DNA of 64,000 bases from Narthecium ossifragum (GCA_963920575.1 OY986973.1:8459607-8523606), one strand, 5' to 3'; counted from the stretch's first letter, positions 10,747-21,215 are shown. Numbers and translations are program-made. Notes: generated by a model from the letters alone, not told the origin.

Positions 10747-10837
10747 GGAATTGAAGGAGAGGAATGGAGATGGATCAGATCTCTTTGCAGGTTCAGTGCG
10801 CACTGTTGGTCTAACACTGAATGGAGGATGTGGGCTC

Positions 10838-10845
10838 AATATATA
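10838..10845 (-). promoter_or_regulatory. TATA box of lipase copy A
   Basis: On the minus strand CTATATATTG lies about 95 bp upstream of the chosen ATG. That would give a 5' UTR of roughly 60 bases. It falls inside the tract that is identical in both copies, so the core promoters are the same. Confidence 0.6.
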
Positions 10846-11100
10846 GATGGAGAAGAGGAGCAGAGGAAGCTGCTTGTCAAGTTCTAACATTGAATGGACT
10901 TTGACCAGTTCCAAATGTTCGACCAAGTCTTAAGTGTAGGAAACTCGAGCTGCAAGTGGTAGATTAAAACAGATTAATTTGATGACTGGCGACTTTGTAT
11001 TTCGTAACGTCAAGAATCATGCAACTTATTAATAGGCAATTGGGAGTTCGTACTTTGATGTATGAGGAGAGGTATTGGAGGTTATTAGAGACATTTTAGA

Positions 11101-11274
11101 TAGAAAAAAGATTCGTGTACATGACATTTCAGCCATGTACATTGTATATGGCTGAGGTGGCCATATATGTATTATTGCCTTACGTGATGGGGATCAGTGA
11201 ATGTGAGTAGATCTGGACCGTTGAATGTGACCATATACGATGCACATGCCTACGTGACATATACCCCAATCATT
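11101..11274. other. Unit-A-only segment upstream of the lipase, with hairpin
   Basis: Aligned with unit B (29336 onward), unit A has about 175 extra bases here, between the shared TTTTAGATA and ATTCTTTGGG. The segment includes a hairpin at 11129-11155: 13-base arms starting TCAGCCATGTACA with one mismatch and a 1-base loop. It lies about 260-430 bp upstream of the TATA box. I cannot tell insertion in A from deletion in B, and see no clean target-site copies. Confidence 0.6.
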
Positions 11275-11381
11275 CTTTGGGTTTTATTCAGAGAGTATTA
11301 GTTATCCTGGCCATTTAATTCGCGCCTTATTTTTTGTTTTATTCATAAAGTCAAAACACGTGAAAAAATATTTTGTGTTGC

Positions 11382-11480
11382 ACTGCTACATAGCAGCTGG
11401 TGGTGGGGGAGGGGGTTGGTTTGGGATCGAAACTGCTACATAGCAGCTGGTGGTTGGGAGGGGGTTGGTTTGGGATTGAA
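11382..11480. repeat. 50-bp direct duplication, unit A only
   Basis: Two copies of a unit starting ACTGCTACATAGCAGCTGG begin at 11382 and 11432. They end in GGTTGGTTTGGGAT plus C or T. Unit B has one degenerate copy near 29459. The unit itself contains the near-palindrome GCTACATAGC. Confidence 0.8.
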
Positions 11481-11496
11481 TCCGTAAAAAACTACC

Positions 11497-12886
11497 GTTT
11501 GGTTCGGGATAAATGGGGGATAACCCCTTTACTTTCTATTTTATCGTCAAACACCAAAATCTCTTATCCCTAATTAACCCAAGGAATCATTACTAATTTA
11601 TTTTCACTTTTCAATCATTACTCATCAATCCTGTTTGGTTTGGGGATCGGGAGATAACCCATTATGTCCTCTTTTACGCTCAAACATAATGGGGATAGCA
11701 AAATAAGGATAAAGTGGGTTATCTCAAAAAATGGGGATATAACTTATCCAATCCCCATTTAACTCTACTCTAATTTCTATCCTCATTTCTATCCCACTGA
11801 GTAAAAAAAATATTTTGATGTTTCAAGTAAGATAAGATATAAAAATATTTATTTCAGAATTGCCCTCGTGTGGAGCATGGCATGGCATGGTGACGTGGTA
11901 TAATCATACACATTAATGCATCCCCATACGTGACCACTTATATTAATATAATAATATTAATTTAATATATATTATTAACATAAATACTTTTTTACGTAAT
12001 GTGGATCAATCATGGTACGACACATGGCATGTGGGACCCACTTACATTAATTTTTTGTGTTAATGATATATCATTAATATTATCTAATACAGTACACGTA
12101 AGAAAATGTTTCTACGCGCGTAGACTTTTTTATGCGCTTCCAAAACACGCTCGCAAATATTTTTGTGAACGTATATTTTACGCACATGACAACATTTTTT
12201 GTGTGTGCTTGTTTTTCTACGTGCAAACATTTTCGTGAGCACATAAATATTTTTGTATACATTTTTATATGCGTATAAAAATTTTTGCACACATAGAAAC
12301 ATTTCCTTATGCGTAGTGTATTAAATAATATTATTAATATGTTATTATAATAAAATATTAATATAAGTGGGTCCCGTATATCACGTGTCATATCATGATT
12401 GGTCCACGTCATGTAAAAATTATTTATTTTATATTGTTAATAATAATATATATTAAAATAATAATATTTTATTAATATATGTTGGTCTGCATGGAAGATG
12501 TATTGTTATATCACCATGCCACACATCATGTGGCATGATGGACATGTGGAAGGCTATACCATGGTTGGTATGGGTAATATGGTCATAAAATGGGTTTCAA
12601 GTCTTAGTCTGCAAAAAATCAGAGAAAGGGTTCTGATATGCCAAAAGCAAATATAGATGGTCCAAATCGGCAAAAACTTCTAATAAAAAATTACAATTCC
12701 TACCATTATTACGTCTTCTGCAACCGAAAACCATTTTATTATTCAAAACAATTATTACTGATTTATTCATGTTTTTCAACCAAATATAAAAAATAAAATA
12801 ACTTTATTCTCATGAATTATATCGATTTTTCTAAATTCAAAATCACTTAATCTAGAATAGCCTGTCCCATTACTAAACGCCGGAGC
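11497..12886. mobile_element. Non-autonomous DNA element block around a foldback core, unit A
   Basis: The block begins CCGTTTGGTTCGGGATAA and ends near TGTCCCATTACTAAACGCCGG. These are loosely inverted ends of the GTTTGGT type common in plant MITEs. A second GTTTGGTTTGGGGATCGGG lies at 11633, so more than one element may be present. The inner part is the foldback at 11881-12523. There is no transposase and the outer boundaries are uncertain. The same block in unit B is 29807-31130. Confidence 0.45.
11881..12523. repeat. Long foldback: ~220-bp inverted arms, ~185-bp loop
   Basis: The left arm (about 11881-12115) and right arm (about 12300-12523) are imperfect reverse complements. Matching landmarks are CATGGCATGGTGA with TCACCATGCC, GTGGATCAATCATGG with CATGATTGGTCCAC, and GGGACCCACTTA with TAAGTGGGTCCC. 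ORFs reading inward from both arms encode similar peptides, which confirms the arm homology. The element is AT-rich and lies about 1.0-1.7 kb upstream of the lipase TATA box. Transcripts would form a long hairpin. Confidence 0.85.
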
Positions 12887-13193
12887 ACGCGTACACACTG
12901 ACCAGAGTATTGGGCACAGGGGACAACGAGACAAGACTACATGCGTTGGGAGTACATAATTGTTAGCTGTGGCAGAAATATTTGTAGGTTATTTATTTGT
13001 TGACAAATTCCGTACACATGGAAGTATTTTTGCACCAATATATCAACTGGGTCTAAAATAATGCTACCAAATAAAAAAATGAAATGCTAACTGGCAACTC
13101 ATTTGAAGTATATTAATTTGCCAAGTCAAGTAGCTGTAGGTCAAAGATTTAGACGAGTTAGCCATCGTCGACGATCAAGAACCACAACTCCAT
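12887..13193. other. Intergenic, nothing recognised
   Basis: There is no ORF with a recognisable domain and no clear repeat. The stretch is collinear with unit B 31130-31445 at roughly 5% divergence by eye. Confidence 0.5.
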
Positions 13194-13432
13194 GGCCTCG
13201 TTTGGTATTCCCATTCAAGGAGGGAATATTCCTAGAATATTCTCAATTCCACTACTTATTGTACATTTTATTCCCCAAACACCTTTCCTTATTCCAAGTA
13301 ATCATTACAAAGTTATTCCCACTCTCCACTCTATTTTTTCCTTATTTCAAGTAATCATTACAAAGTTATTCCCGAAACCGGAAATAAACTCCCTTAACCC
13401 GGAATAAAGTTATTCCCACACCAAACAACACG
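13194..13432. mobile_element. MITE-like insertion present only in unit A
   Basis: About 240 bp begins GGCCTCGTTTGGTATTCCC and ends GGGAATAAAG-like sequence then CACCAAACAACACG, giving inverted ends of the TTTGGT/ACCAAA type. Unit B reads straight across this point (about 31439-31452, CCATGTAGTGTTCCCAC), so the segment is absent there. Internal AAGTAATCATTACAAAGTTATTCCC is repeated. I cannot fix the target-site duplication and so do not assign a superfamily. Confidence 0.65.
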
Positions 13433-14188
13433 TGTTCCCACTTGTGGTCAACAAATACATGCATGTTGTCATGTTGATGTGTTGAATGTTGTAGTCTGTT
13501 ATTTTCTGTTTCTTTTTGCGGTTTGCGTTGCTGGGTACATAAGGGCCGAGTTCTATTTATCTCAGTAACAAACGCTTCTCTTTTACTACTATAACGATTT
13601 AATCTGATTTGGATTATTAGTTAAAATTTAAACAGATTTATATCAAAACTAGACTTTTAAATGAAATTCAAACAGATCTAATCATTTATATAATGATATA
13701 AGAAAAATAATGACACGAGCTAAACGTAACTCATGAGGGCGAGCTAGAAACTCCTTTCACAAATCCAAGGCTCACCCAAATCAACGATCATATCAACAAT
13801 GCGTTGTCCAGTTGCCATAGACTACAATCTTTATATTTTATAAATTTCTTTGTCCTTTTGCATCGTATATGCATAATACTCAAGTCTCCTGTTGTGGAAA
13901 AAAATTATAGATGGCTACCCGCTTTCTTATCTTTTATCATTTTTCATGTTAAAAAGGATGGATGTTTATCCGTGTTGGTTGGGACTTCTAATGCATTCAA
14001 TAGAACTAACGTTTTAATACTTTCTTATATTAATTCTCAAAGTTCATCAATTAAAGAGTTAGCTTGATCCTAAGATTAAAATAATTTGGTTAAGCACCTT
14101 TAAATCAAGAGAACAAGTAAAGTTATCAAAATTTCAAATATGACATATCCCAACTTATTTGCTAGAACTTATTGGACTCGTTAAGGTG
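13433..14188. other. Intergenic, AT-rich, nothing recognised
   Basis: The stretch is collinear with 37489-38221 in unit B. An 87-codon ORF at 13804 has a partial counterpart in unit B, but the frame breaks differently at the end and the composition is not coding-like. The site where unit B gained a 6-kb LINE is 13455-13466 (ATACATGCATGT). Confidence 0.5.
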
Positions 14189-16577
14189 TTTTTTTTTTTT
14201 TGACAAGATGAGCCTGGGGCTTACAAAAGCATAAATAGAAGATGAAACCAAAAACTACAGGGAAGAGGGGACATCCATAGGAGGTGGGGTGGCAGATTCC
14301 ACAGTCCAGAGAAGGGTGGTCGAACTACCCAATCCGATTCTGGCTAGAGAATCCGCGACCCCGTTAGAGTCTCTCGGGATATAACCTAACCCCCACTCTC
14401 GTCATGCTTTCAAACGAAGCAATTTTCCCATACATCAGGAGCCAAAGAAAATTCTTCACCCTTGGCCCAAAAGGGCCCTCTTCAGATACCGTCCCAGTGA
14501 ACCAGATTAGGAGAGAATATCTGATTTCTCTTAGAGGTGGAAAAAAGCCATAAGAATGCAGATTTCGTGGAGAACTTACCACTGGCAGTAGCAGTCCACT
14601 TCGCAAGATCACCTCGATTGTCCGATGGGATTGGCATCCCTAGGATCTATAAGGAGATGCTTTCCAGGAAGAGCCTCCTGATCAAGCGGCTCCTCCAATT
14701 GCCATTATTGCCTATCAATTTCCCAACAGTCAGACCATAGGAGTATCGGCTAATGTTGAAGAAAGTTGGCTTTTTATCAATTTGCAAATCGAGAGTCCAC
14801 CAGTCCTGAAAAACAGAAACCTTGCTGAATCTCCCAGGTGACCAAAAAGTAGATGGGCATAGATCCTAGACGGCCTTGCAGGTTCCTTGCCAAGCCGGGG
14901 ACGCTAGAGCAAAAGGTCTGTTTGGAGGCAAGATATTCCTCCATCTATACTTGGCGAACACCACTTGTCTCCATAATGAGTTCTCAGGCGGCAGTAGCTT
15001 CGCAGCACGACCCATTCGCAGCGCACGCTGCCAAGTAGGGAGGCGGCGGAACCCCAAACCAGCATCTTCATGTTGCCTACAAACCAGATCCCACCAGACT
15101 ACCGAAAACCCATACACCTGTCCGTTGATAATGAATGAGAATGAGGGTGTTGAGATGCATAACAGAACCCATCCGATCCATCGTTCTTGAAATTCCATGC
15201 TTCTAAGCATGTCTTCAATGAATCTCCATCTAACTGTGTCGCATGCCGAGCGTACATCCAATTTGATTGCCATAAGAGGTTCAGTTCTCCTCGCTTTCAC
15301 CATTGAATGCATTAGCTCCTGTTCAATTGCTACGTTGTCATGAATACATCGCCCTTTGACAAATGCCGATTGTTCCTTCTCGACAATCTCCGGCAGAAGG
15401 GCCCTCAATCTTCGGACTAGAATTGTCGATACAATCTTATAGATTGTATTGCAGAGGCTGATGGGACTAAAATCTTTGATGCGCCTAGGATTACCACACT
15501 TGGGGATCATGGAGATGAAAGTACAGTTCCATGCCGTCGGCATAGAATCAGTCCTGAAGAAGCCCAATACAGCCGCTGACCTCTACTCCGACGGTGTGCC
15601 AGAAAGACAAGAAAAATTCCGCCGTGAATCCGTCTGGACCAGGGCAACGGTTGGAACCCAAAGACTTAACTGCTTCCACGATCTCTTCTTGGGAAACATC
15701 CATATGAAGAGCAGCAGCCCATTCAGTCAGTATTTCGGGGAGAGAGAGCCAAGGGAACCCCAAGTATTCATCATTGTCACTCCAGAGATCTGAATAGTGT
15801 TGCGAGAAGCCCCGACCCATTTCATCTGAAGACTCAAGCACGTTGCCATCCTCCAATTCGAGTTCACGAATAGGAGATCGATGCTGAGTTTTGTTGACGA
15901 TATTATGAAACATTGCAGAATTCATATCTCCATGCTTGATCCAAGAGTACCTATTGGCATGTGTGTGTGTAACGTCTTGCCAGTGATACAGAGCTTCCAC
16001 CATGTTCTCCATTGATCTGATTGATTGCTTTTTGGTTGGCAATAGGAATTTCCCCCTCATCTTCATGTGTCTATAGCTCCTCTAGGTAGTTGGTGGCAAG
16101 ACGAGTGCGAGTGGCAATGCCATGTTCCTCATGGATACTACATTTCTTTACATCTTACTTCAACAATAACAGTCAGCCTTGAAGAATATATCTAGCATGT
16201 CCTCTGTGTTGAACTTACCAAATTCGGTTCACAAAGGAAATGAAAGCCGGTGAAGGGAGGAACTTGGTTCTCGACCAAAATAGGCATGCGCCGTTGTTCT
16301 TCGTCATCGCTCTCCCTGCCAATGCCGGAGGACAGTGGTCGGAACCAACTCGAGGCAGGTGTCTAATCTCAACAAATGGGAATCGATGGCACCAGGAAAT
16401 GTTCCCCATGGCATGATCCAATCTCTTTGAAATTCTTGTACTCCCATATCGCTCATTACACCAGGTTAAGGATGAACCCACAAAACCGAGATCTGAGAGG
16501 CCGTTTCTGATCATGAAGTCCATAAACTCCATCACCCCATGCAAATAGGAAAATGGGTTGTCTCCGTGTTTCCAACG
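14189..16577 (-). mobile_element. L1-type LINE (LINE-1), 3' portion, unit A
   Basis: A run of 13 T at 14189-14201 is the poly(A) tail of a minus-strand LINE. Leftover ORF2 lies to its right: zf-RVT remnant, reverse transcriptase, then part of the endonuclease (to about 16577). Compared with unit B, about 670 bp holding the RNase H and the main zf-RVT region are deleted at 14383 (B 38417-39084). At 16577 the LINE is cut by an LTR fragment. It resumes at 19895 after the nested LTR. Confidence 0.85.
14866..16577 (-). pseudogene. LINE-1 ORF2 reverse transcriptase/endonuclease remnant, unit A
   Basis: Minus-strand fragments in order are the endonuclease C-terminus (16577-16215, with RISKRLDHAMGN and GSDHCP), a linker (16066-15548, ending SNRCPGPDGFTAEFF), and reverse transcriptase (15567-14866: IPKCGNPRRIKDFSPISLCN, EQSAFVKGRCIHDN, KLDVRSACDTVRW). 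After FIINGQVYGF the protein jumps to HEDAGLGFRRLPTW, normally far downstream. The palm core with the YADD catalytic box is therefore deleted. The same deletion is in unit B, so it predates the duplication. Several frameshifts are present. Confidence 0.8.
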
Positions 16578-17631
16578 GCATAACCTATCTTTGCTTGGCA
16601 TAGATTGTCTTTGGTCCTACGATTACATTAAATTATACTACTCCTAATGACCTTCGCACAACCTATCTTCGCGTAGCATAGCTTATCTCAAAGGCAAACC
16701 AATAACTTCATGAAAACTATCTTATAAATCTTCACAATCAATCACAGAAATCATATAGGACTGAAAGTACGTCAAGGGAACTCTGTTCCTTCAACTCTAT
16801 TAACAATAAAACCATATTCATGAGATCATGCATCAAGAAGTTCATAAGAATCCAACTAAAGAAAAACCAAAACTGCACTAGGGTTTCATGAATAATCCTA
16901 AGTACAATAATTAGCAACTCATCTTTTGGATGAAAACCATCGGGTTGGAGTAGGAAGCTGTCACCATCCACATCTTCTCCGTCTTCTTCTTCCTCCTCCA
17001 AAGATTGTCAAAACGATGCTTATTTTCGGCCAGCCAACACCTTCTTATAGGTGTATTCCCGGAATTAGGGTTATGGGTTGAGTTGGACCTCTAGTGCAAC
17101 TCAGATTTCCTGGTTTAATTCTGACAGCCTCTTTCGGTCGCGACTGGGTTCAACCCGTCAGGAAGTTGGAAATGTGCTCAACATGAAAGATGTATATTAG
17201 GAAGCCTTCTATCATGTCCCAAAGATTTAACATTATTTAGACTTATCTGGAATATTTGGCGAATATTCTCCTGAGCAACAACGGACCAGTTTCCCAGCAT
17301 CTGTATATCTTTATCTTCTTCAAAACGGGTATTAATCCATCCGGTGTCTCGCAAAATGTCCAACATGAAAGTTGTAAGTCTAGACGTCTTGTACCTCGTA
17401 CTAAATTTCTAAAATAATTGGACTTATACAGAATATATAAAGAATATTCTCCTGACAGGCGACGAAGCAGTCTTTATCACATAAATTCATCTGTTTAGTT
17501 GAAATTCTTATATTTCATCTCAAATCATGATTAAACCTGAAATCAACTAACAAACTATTAAATACAACTACTCTAGACCTAATAAAGGTAATTTCAGGGG
17601 TTTAATTATGAATAATTAGTGACTTATCACT
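16578..17631 (-). mobile_element. Truncated Ty3-type LTR fragment, minus orientation
   Basis: On the minus strand the piece starts TGATAAGTCAC at 17631, like the LTR at 8436-8944. Its distal part near 16585-16645 (AACCTATCTTTGCTTGGCATAGATTG) resembles 8833-8890. The left end is truncated against LINE-1 and the right end abuts the left-truncated LTR at 17632. Unit B lacks it, so it entered unit A after the duplication and was accompanied by loss of LINE and LTR sequence. No coding content. Confidence 0.55.
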
Positions 17632-19894
17632 TGGATTGATGTATGTGATTGATTAAGACCTTAAGTGTGCCTCTGATCGAAAGATCGGAGCTCGATTGGG
17701 AAAGACTGAATCAGACGGCAGAGATAAAATCCCGATCTCTACAAATACCCTGACTTTCTCTCTCTTTCCTTGTTTTCTTCTTCTCCTGTCGCTGTCTCCC
17801 TTTCTCTGTCCTGCCGGCTAAGCTAGGGCTTCGGGTCGCGATCTTCGAGGAGCGGATCTGAGCGATCAAGCTTGGAGGATTCGTGAAGGAGATGCCCTAC
17901 TTGTCCAAGTATGTGTTTCTACCCTGATCATGTGGTCGGGTTCACCTAGGATAGGTTTATTGTGTTTTTGATGTAGTTGTACATGGTAGAATGTTGTGTA
18001 ACTTAATACATTGGTTCTATGACTTGCCTAGAGTGCTTCTACTAGTTGGTTTCATATTTTATCGGATGATTCCCGTTTTATCGACGGTTTGTCGATTTTT
18101 GACCGTTTATATCTAGATTTGAGTTTTAACCATCAAAATCATGTTTTCGTCATATCAATAGCTTCCCCATCTTTTATTACGTGTGCCTACAAAGTTTCAT
18201 CGATTTCTGATAAGCTTTGGTAGATCAAATCTAAGAAATTAGATTTTTGGCACCGTTCTTAGGAACTGTGCACTAGGCCTGACGGTCGACCGTCGAATCG
18301 ACTGTCAAGTGTTGGCACGTTTCATCTTGGCCTCACGGTCGACCGTCGGATTGACCGTCGCATCGATCGTGGCCTCACGGTCGACCGTCGCATCGACCGT
18401 GTGCCTCGTTTTGGGTTTCCCAGGGTCGATGCTCCGATCGATCGTGGGACCTTGGCTTTTTCCCACCCGTCCTCACGGTCGATGTCAGATTGACCGTCGC
18501 ATCGACCGTGAGACTCTGTCCCGTTTTTAGCTTCCCAGGGTCTATATCCTGATCGACTGTCACCCTTAAGCTTTTCCCACTTTTTAGCCTCACGGTCGAC
18601 CGTCGCATCGACCGTGGCCTCACGGTCGACTGTCGAATCGACCATGAGCCCCTGAACAGTGTTTTCTGGCTTCCTTTGATTGGCTTTTCTTTCATGATAG
18701 ATACCCAATCATGTTAGGAAGCATGCATGCTATTATCACGGGATTTTAAATGGATTTCTATTGAGATTGGGAATTGGATCATGCATCTACCCTTTTTGGT
18801 GGATTTATGGGTTGACTTGCATTTAAATACCTAGTTGGATGATAAACTTAAATGCTTCTTGTTGCTTAGCCGTTTGCTAGCTATGAGTGCTAGCTTACGT
18901 TGTATCGTGGAACCTTAGCCCGTTGCCGGCGTGTGCCGAGGGCTATTGTATAATTGTTGAACCCATAATTGTTGTTGTGACATATAGAGACATCTAGGTT
19001 AGATGCTTGCATAGGTTCATACATTGTATGCATTATAGGCATATCAGGTTAGGCGGGGTGATGGGTTTATCGTCGATCCGAGGCTCTCGGGTAGCTCAGA
19101 TCTAGCTCTAGGACCGTGGCTGGGTAGCAAGGACTGGGGCGTGATTGTTATGCCAAATCTCTGTATTCTCGAGGATGGGTCTAGTTGGCTACTATCTGTT
19201 GTTTAAGGTGTAGAGATCGCCCAGAGTTCTCGTCTCATGCTCAATATCCGTGTTAAGGGAAGTTACGTGCTGCCCTGGGTCCTACCCCTTGTTGTTCAGC
19301 GCTGGGCGCTTGGTGGTTGAGAGGGACAACTGTTGACAGTTGAGGTCACAGAGCGTGTGCCCTGGGGTAGGCAGTGGATGTAACGTGAGTTTCCCTTAGA
19401 GGTGAGACAGAACCCGGGACTTTGTAGTTTCCCTTCTTTCCTGTGCGACGTAGAGTAGATTATAACCCTACTGAACTTTTTGCTCACTCCTACCCGGGCT
19501 GCGTTTGCAGGTGCAGGTGTCGGCTCTTCCTCTACGGGTCCAGCTGGATCCGATCTTGGCGGCACGTCAACTTCCGGAGGAGCTTGAGGTCGTGGAGGGG
19601 CATATTTACCTTTTTGGTAGCTTTTTGGTTGTACTTACCTTCGAGGATGATGTACTCAACGTTTAATTTATGAAATCTTGTTCTCTCTTTTGATTGAGTC
19701 TTATTCCGCAATGTAATATTTAGTTTTACCCTTATTCCCTTATTCCCTTATATTTAGTTTTACCCTTATTCCCTTGGAAGTCTTAAGTTCAAATTAATCC
19801 CGCTTTGTGTATGTATCGCGTCGTATGGATGTGAATAGTGTAGGTTTCCCCTCACGCCTCGGCCTAGATGGGTTTTCTGGGTCAGGGTGTGACA
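17632..19894 (+). mobile_element. Left-truncated solo LTR in LINE-1, TGTGAGG family, unit A
   Basis: This matches the complete solo LTR at 43515-45802 but lacks its first 140 or so bases. The right end GGGTGTGACA is followed by TGCAC (19895-19899), the same target-site copy as in unit B. The insertion into LINE-1 therefore predates the duplication. The TATA region has decayed to CTACAAATACC near 17749. It carries the inverted-repeat array at 18281-18649. Confidence 0.8.
18281..18649. repeat. GGTCGAC/ATCGACC inverted-repeat array, unit A LTR
   Basis: About eight arm pairs of the type GGTCGACCGTCG...ATCGACCGT are spaced by 35-50 bp with CCTCACGG and CTCTGTCCCG-like words. This array has more complete pairs than its unit-B counterpart (44305-44606), so cassettes have been gained or lost since duplication. 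Confidence 0.8.
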
Positions 19895-21046
19895 TGCACC
19901 ACGTAGGTTCCAACAAATGATTTTGATGACTAAACCAATGATTTTGGCATGGGTAGAAAATTCTCTGACCGTCGCTCAAGTATAGCATTGTCTTCATTAG
20001 TGTCTTGGGTATCTTCATCCCCAAGGACTGGACCAGAGGGAGAGAATCCTAGTAGATAAGGAGGGGTGCCCACCAATTGCTTCGTTGTGCCGTCACCATC
20101 CAGGAGAGCAGAAATAAAGATGGAGGACCTAATATCATGTTTCTCCTGGAGAGAGAGATGAGCCGTTGTGTATGAGCCCTCTGAGATTTCCTCAGGAGGA
20201 GGCAGTTTCCCAGTGCCCATCGCTAGGCAGGCATTAGCGACAATATCAACCTCTTCCGCTTCCCTCGATGAGGGATGAGGATCTCCAACGAGGGAAGAAG
20301 AGGTAGGGAGATCGGAGGAGGAGAAGGGGAGCATGGCCAAGGGATTAGCAGGGGTAGATGGATCAGGGGCACAAGGATTGTGAGGAGGACTACCGTTTAC
20401 GAGGGAGGGGTAAGCATCTGCGTCATGAGGGAGAGGAGGCTTTCGGGGATTAGATGTACAACCGGTAGTGGGACCCGTTGAAATGCTGGCGTGGCACAGG
20501 GTCTGACTAGGGTGGGGATCCCAGGCAAAGGCATAGGATGGGAAGTTTCTTTCATACTAGGTTCGGTAGGGAGAGGGATATGTGGGGATAAGGTTGCCAA
20601 CTGGGAGGGAGGTTGGAAAGTGTTACACATGTCCCTAACACGGATGAGATTGGTGGAAGGTGGTTTGGTGGATGGTGGTTTGATAGAACAATAGAGAAGG
20701 GCAAAACTGCCACCAGAATCTGAGGCGCCGTGGTCAGGAGGAGAAAACTTGTTTGGGGGTTTCTCTCGAGGAGAGGCCTGTGCAAAAGATGATGGAAGGG
20801 AGGAAAAAGGGTGTGGTTCAAATCTTTGGGAAGCGGCAGCAATCCGCAACCCATCCTATCTGCAAGAGTAGGTAAGCTCCTCCCCTTATATGCTTGTCTG
20901 ACAAGAGGTCCTCTCATAGGCTTTTTGCCTATCCCATCAGTAACCTTTCTCTCCTCCACCCTGTGTCACCATTGGGGCCACGTGACCACCGTCCAGCCCA
21001 GAGAGTCAGTGTGGAGTGGTGTGGCCTGAGGGGGAATGGTGGTCTC
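19895..21046 (-). pseudogene. LINE-1 ORF1 C-terminal part and start of ORF2, unit A
   Basis: Just right of the nested LTR the minus strand reads the ORF2 start as IICWNLRGA (about 19930-19900), the usual opening of plant L1 endonucleases. Upstream, to 21046, are Ser/Pro-rich frames in several registers that suit the variable C-terminal part of ORF1. No intact ORF remains and no zinc knuckle is visible. A Copia LTR begins at 21047. The stretch 20519-21046 is almost identical to unit B. Confidence 0.6.
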
Positions 21047-21215
21047 TGAAGGTCCAAGAGGGGGTTGATATTAGGCCTTATAAAAGAAACTCGATGAAGA
21101 AAACCTAGAGATGAGGAGTCTAATAAAATCGTATGCTTGTAAATGGATAGAGTATAAAATAAAGCAGGTATATGAAGGCCAAAAGATGAGTTAGAGAGAT
21201 TGCACCGTATTTTTA
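21047..21215 (-). mobile_element. Start of a Copia LTR, cut at the duplication junction
   Basis: TGAAGGTCC begins at 21047 after the target-site copy GTCTC (21042-21046). This is exactly as in unit B, where the complete element spans 46956-50619. Homology to that LTR stops at about 21215, where CACTA sequence starts. This is the right breakpoint of the duplicated unit. Confidence 0.8.

Larger units (their letters stand above)
6271..21215. repeat. Tandem duplication, unit A (~15 kb)
   Basis: Sequence from 6271 to 21215 is collinear with 23261-47125: solo LTR part, GC-rich block, Ty3 remnant, lipase gene, foldback element, LINE, nested LTR, LINE ORF1 and Copia LTR start. The homology starts inside the solo LTR and ends inside the Copia LTR. 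Sampled divergence is about 2-7%, except for two tracts of near-identity (8944-10930 and 20519-21115). Unit-A-specific features are a 732-bp deletion at 6558-6561, a MITE at 13194-13432, a roughly 670-bp LINE deletion at 14383, and an LTR fragment at 16578-17631. Confidence 0.9.

Noticed and set aside
10747..10926. In-frame 60-codon N-terminal extension of the lipase
   Set aside because: It crosses the TATA box and likely transcription start. The ATG at 10746 gives a normal family length with a transit-peptide-like start.
13804..14067. Small ORF retained in both units
   Set aside because: The unit-B frame starts and ends differently, and there is no motif or promoter. AT-rich composition gives such ORFs by chance.
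16738..17001. ORF with an acidic start in the LTR fragment at 16578-17631
   Set aside because: It lies wholly inside an LTR fragment bounded by TGATAAGTCAC. No recognisable domain.
20397..20959. 135-150 codon Ser/Pro-rich ORFs as a host gene conserved in both units
   Set aside because: They lie between the LINE-1 ORF2 start and the Copia insertion, in several overlapping frames. Their identity between units reflects the homogenised tract, not protein constraint.
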